Source: Chloroflexota bacterium
Lineage (GTDB): Bacteria; Chloroflexota; Dehalococcoidia; UBA3495
Assembly (NCBI GenBank): GCA_022571575.1
Contig: JACZXN010000107.1
Location: 1 to 6,366 of the forward strand
Length of the DNA: 6,366 nt
Reading direction: 5' to 3'
Below are positions 5,109 to 6,366 of the stretch, in pieces; position 1 is the first letter of the stretch; every line of letters begins with the position of its first letter. The notes beneath the pieces are model-generated. The model was given only the letters and a program-made list of their open reading frames with translations. It was not told where the DNA came from and ran no database searches. The translations under genes and the position numbers were made by a program.

Positions 5109-6323
5109 ATGCTAGCGCTCGAAGGGATCAAGGTACTGGATTTCTGCCGCAACGCACCGGGCATGTTCTGCACCATGGTGCTGGCCGACCTGGGCGCCGA
5201 AGTGTTGATGATCGAGCGGCCCATGGACGAAACCCGCTCCGCCTACGAGAAGATAGCCGCCGGCATCGAAGGTCCGGAAGACGAGCGCCGTCACGCCGCG
5301 TTCAACGCCCTGCAACGTAACAAGCGCAGCATCGCCCTGAACCTGAAAGAACCCGAAGCCCAGAAGATATTCCACAAATTGGCCGAGTCGGCCGACGTGG
5401 TGGTGGAGGGGTTCCGGCCCGGGGTCATGGACCGGCTGGGCGCAGGATACGAGATGGTCCGCTCCATCAACCCTCGAGCGGTCTACTGTTCGGTCTCCGG
5501 CTATGGCCAGGACGGCCCCTACTCCCAGATGGCCGGACATGACATAAACTACATCTCCTTCGCCGGGGCCCTGGGCCTGATCGGCCCCCAAGACGGCAGG
5601 CCCGCCATCCCGTTGAACCTCATCGCCGACTACGCCGGCGGCGGCCTGTGCGGCGCCGTGGGCATCCTCGCGGCCCTGATGGCCCGGGAAAAGACCGGCC
5701 AGGGCCAATATGTGGACATCGCCATGAGCGAAGGCGTGCTGTACATGCTTTCGGGCCTGATATCCGACGTGCTCTCTCGCGGGGTCTCCGCGGAGCGCGG
5801 CGGCAACCGGCTGAACGGCGGCGCGCCCTACTACAACGTCTACCAGACCAAGGACGGCGGATACTTCTCCATCGCCGCCATCGAGCCCTGGTTCTGGGAG
5901 AACCTGTGCCGGGCGCTGGAGCGGGAGGACCTTCTGCCCCACCAGGACGCCACCGGCGAAAAAAAGGCTGAGGTGGAGCGGGCGCTGACCGAGGCATTCT
6001 TGACCAAGACCAGGGACGAGTGGTTCGAGACCCTGAAAGACCAGAACATCTCGGTGGGCAAGGTCTACTCCGTGGAGGAGGCCCTGGACGACCCTCACGC
6101 CCAGCAGCGGGGAATGGTGGTCGAGGTGGCAGCCCCGGATATACCGGACATCCCAGGGGGCAAGGTGCGCCAGGTGGCGACGTCCATCCATCTATCGGAG
6201 ACCCCCGGCGAGGTCCGGCATCTGGGCTCGGTCACCGGCCAGCACACCTCGGAGGTCCTGGAGCAACTGGGGTTCGACGCGGCGGCGGTGGCCGATCTGA
6301 TGCGCCGCCAGGTGGTGCAATAA
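5109..6323 (+). CDS. CaiB/BaiF (family III) CoA transferase, alpha-methylacyl-CoA racemase-like
   Basis: The 404-aa product belongs to the family III CoA-transferase fold: N-terminal LEGIKVLDFCRNAPGMF and LADLGAEVLMIERP, Lys/Arg-rich NKRSIALNLK (71-80), and VVEGFRPGVMDRLG (98-111). The invariant family Asp is Asp145 in AGHDINYIS. This protein also carries the acid/base set known from M. tuberculosis alpha-methylacyl-CoA racemase (His126, Asp156, Glu241 there): His144, Asp174 (NLIADYAGGG) and Glu259 (AAIEPWFW), at the same mutual distances of 30 and 115 residues. It should therefore epimerise 2-methylacyl-CoA or a similar thioester, though CoA transfer between acids cannot be excluded. ATG 5109 is preceded by the purine-rich AAGGGGG (5098-5104) and begins where the family begins. 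The reading frame stays open upstream to 4875, but that part overlaps the SDR start and lacks family similarity. The gene is divergent from the SDR. Confidence 0.9.
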   Translation: MLALEGIKVLDFCRNAPGMFCTMVLADLGAEVLMIERPMDETRSAYEKIAAGIEGPEDERRHAAFNALQRNKRSIALNLKEPEAQKIFHKLAESADVVVEGFRPGVMDRLGAGYEMVRSINPRAVYCSVSGYGQDGPYSQMAGHDINYISFAGALGLIGPQDGRPAIPLNLIADYAGGGLCGAVGILAALMAREKTGQGQYVDIAMSEGVLYMLSGLISDVLSRGVSAERGGNRLNGGAPYYNVYQTKDGGYFSIAAIEPWFWENLCRALEREDLLPHQDATGEKKAEVERALTEAFLTKTRDEWFETLKDQNISVGKVYSVEEALDDPHAQQRGMVVEVAAPDIPDIPGGKVRQVATSIHLSETPGEVRHLGSVTGQHTSEVLEQLGFDAAAVADLMRRQVVQ

Positions 6324-6366
6324 ATCCCCGCGCCTACCCCGTCGGGCGGCAAACCTAGGCTCAGGT
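6324..6366. other. Short 3' flank, no feature seen
   Basis: The 43 bases after the CoA transferase/racemase stop are GC-rich, with no recognisable terminator, repeat or start of a further gene before the window ends. Confidence 0.5.

Noticed and set aside
5112..6191. Long open frame (359 codons) on the minus strand inside the CoA transferase/racemase gene
   Set aside because: It lies entirely opposite a well-recognised gene in GC-rich DNA, is rich in Gly, Val, His and Leu without motifs, and is a codon-bias shadow.

Overview
The window is GC-rich bacterial DNA (roughly 60% or more by eye, over 70% in parts of the right half) with six genes, none of them a phage, plasmid or insertion-sequence gene. 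The mix is a CaiB/BaiF-type CoA transferase/racemase, an SDR oxidoreductase, a single-domain alpha/beta hydrolase, a small cupin and an anchored di-heme cytochrome c. Structured intergenic repeats of the TTCGACAGG...GACGAACGG kind separate some of the genes. This resembles genomes of Chloroflexota (SAR202/Dehalococcoidia-like lineages) that break down organic compounds. That assignment is an inference from gene content and repeat style; nothing here is a taxonomic marker.

Layout: (1) 1-1402 (+) holds the 3' part of sfsA, whose end overlaps by 8 bp an endonuclease III-like DNA glycosylase of the COG2231 type, forming a nucleic-acid-processing pair. (2) 1403-2387 (+) holds a short spacer with a nested dyad, then a membrane-anchored cytochrome c with two CXXCH sites in DNA of visibly lower GC than its flanks. 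(3) 2388-2917 (+) holds a spacer with an alternative-hairpin region and a good sigma70-type promoter (TTGACG, 17 bp, TATGAT) ahead of a small cupin. (4) 2918-3133 holds a repeat whose left arm is split by a self-complementary 35-nt piece, giving a predicted three-way junction. (5) 3134-3943 (+) is an alpha/beta hydrolase with Thr in the nucleophile elbow and Tyr where the catalytic His is expected. (6) 3944-4128, between convergent genes, is filled with stem-loops including a perfect 22-bp palindrome. (7) 4129-4905 (-) is a classical SDR. It is divergent from (8) 5109-6323 (+), a CaiB/BaiF protein carrying the alpha-methylacyl-CoA racemase residues. The roughly 200-bp divergent region has one perfect TATAAT on each strand.

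The SDR and the CoA transferase/racemase share a regulatory region and could act together on CoA thioesters or hydroxy/keto intermediates. The hydrolase and cupin are plausible accessory enzymes, but no pathway can be named. I found no convincing new multi-gene system. The observations most worth checking are the three-way-junction repeat, the altered hydrolase triad, the structured convergent spacer and the divergent promoter region.
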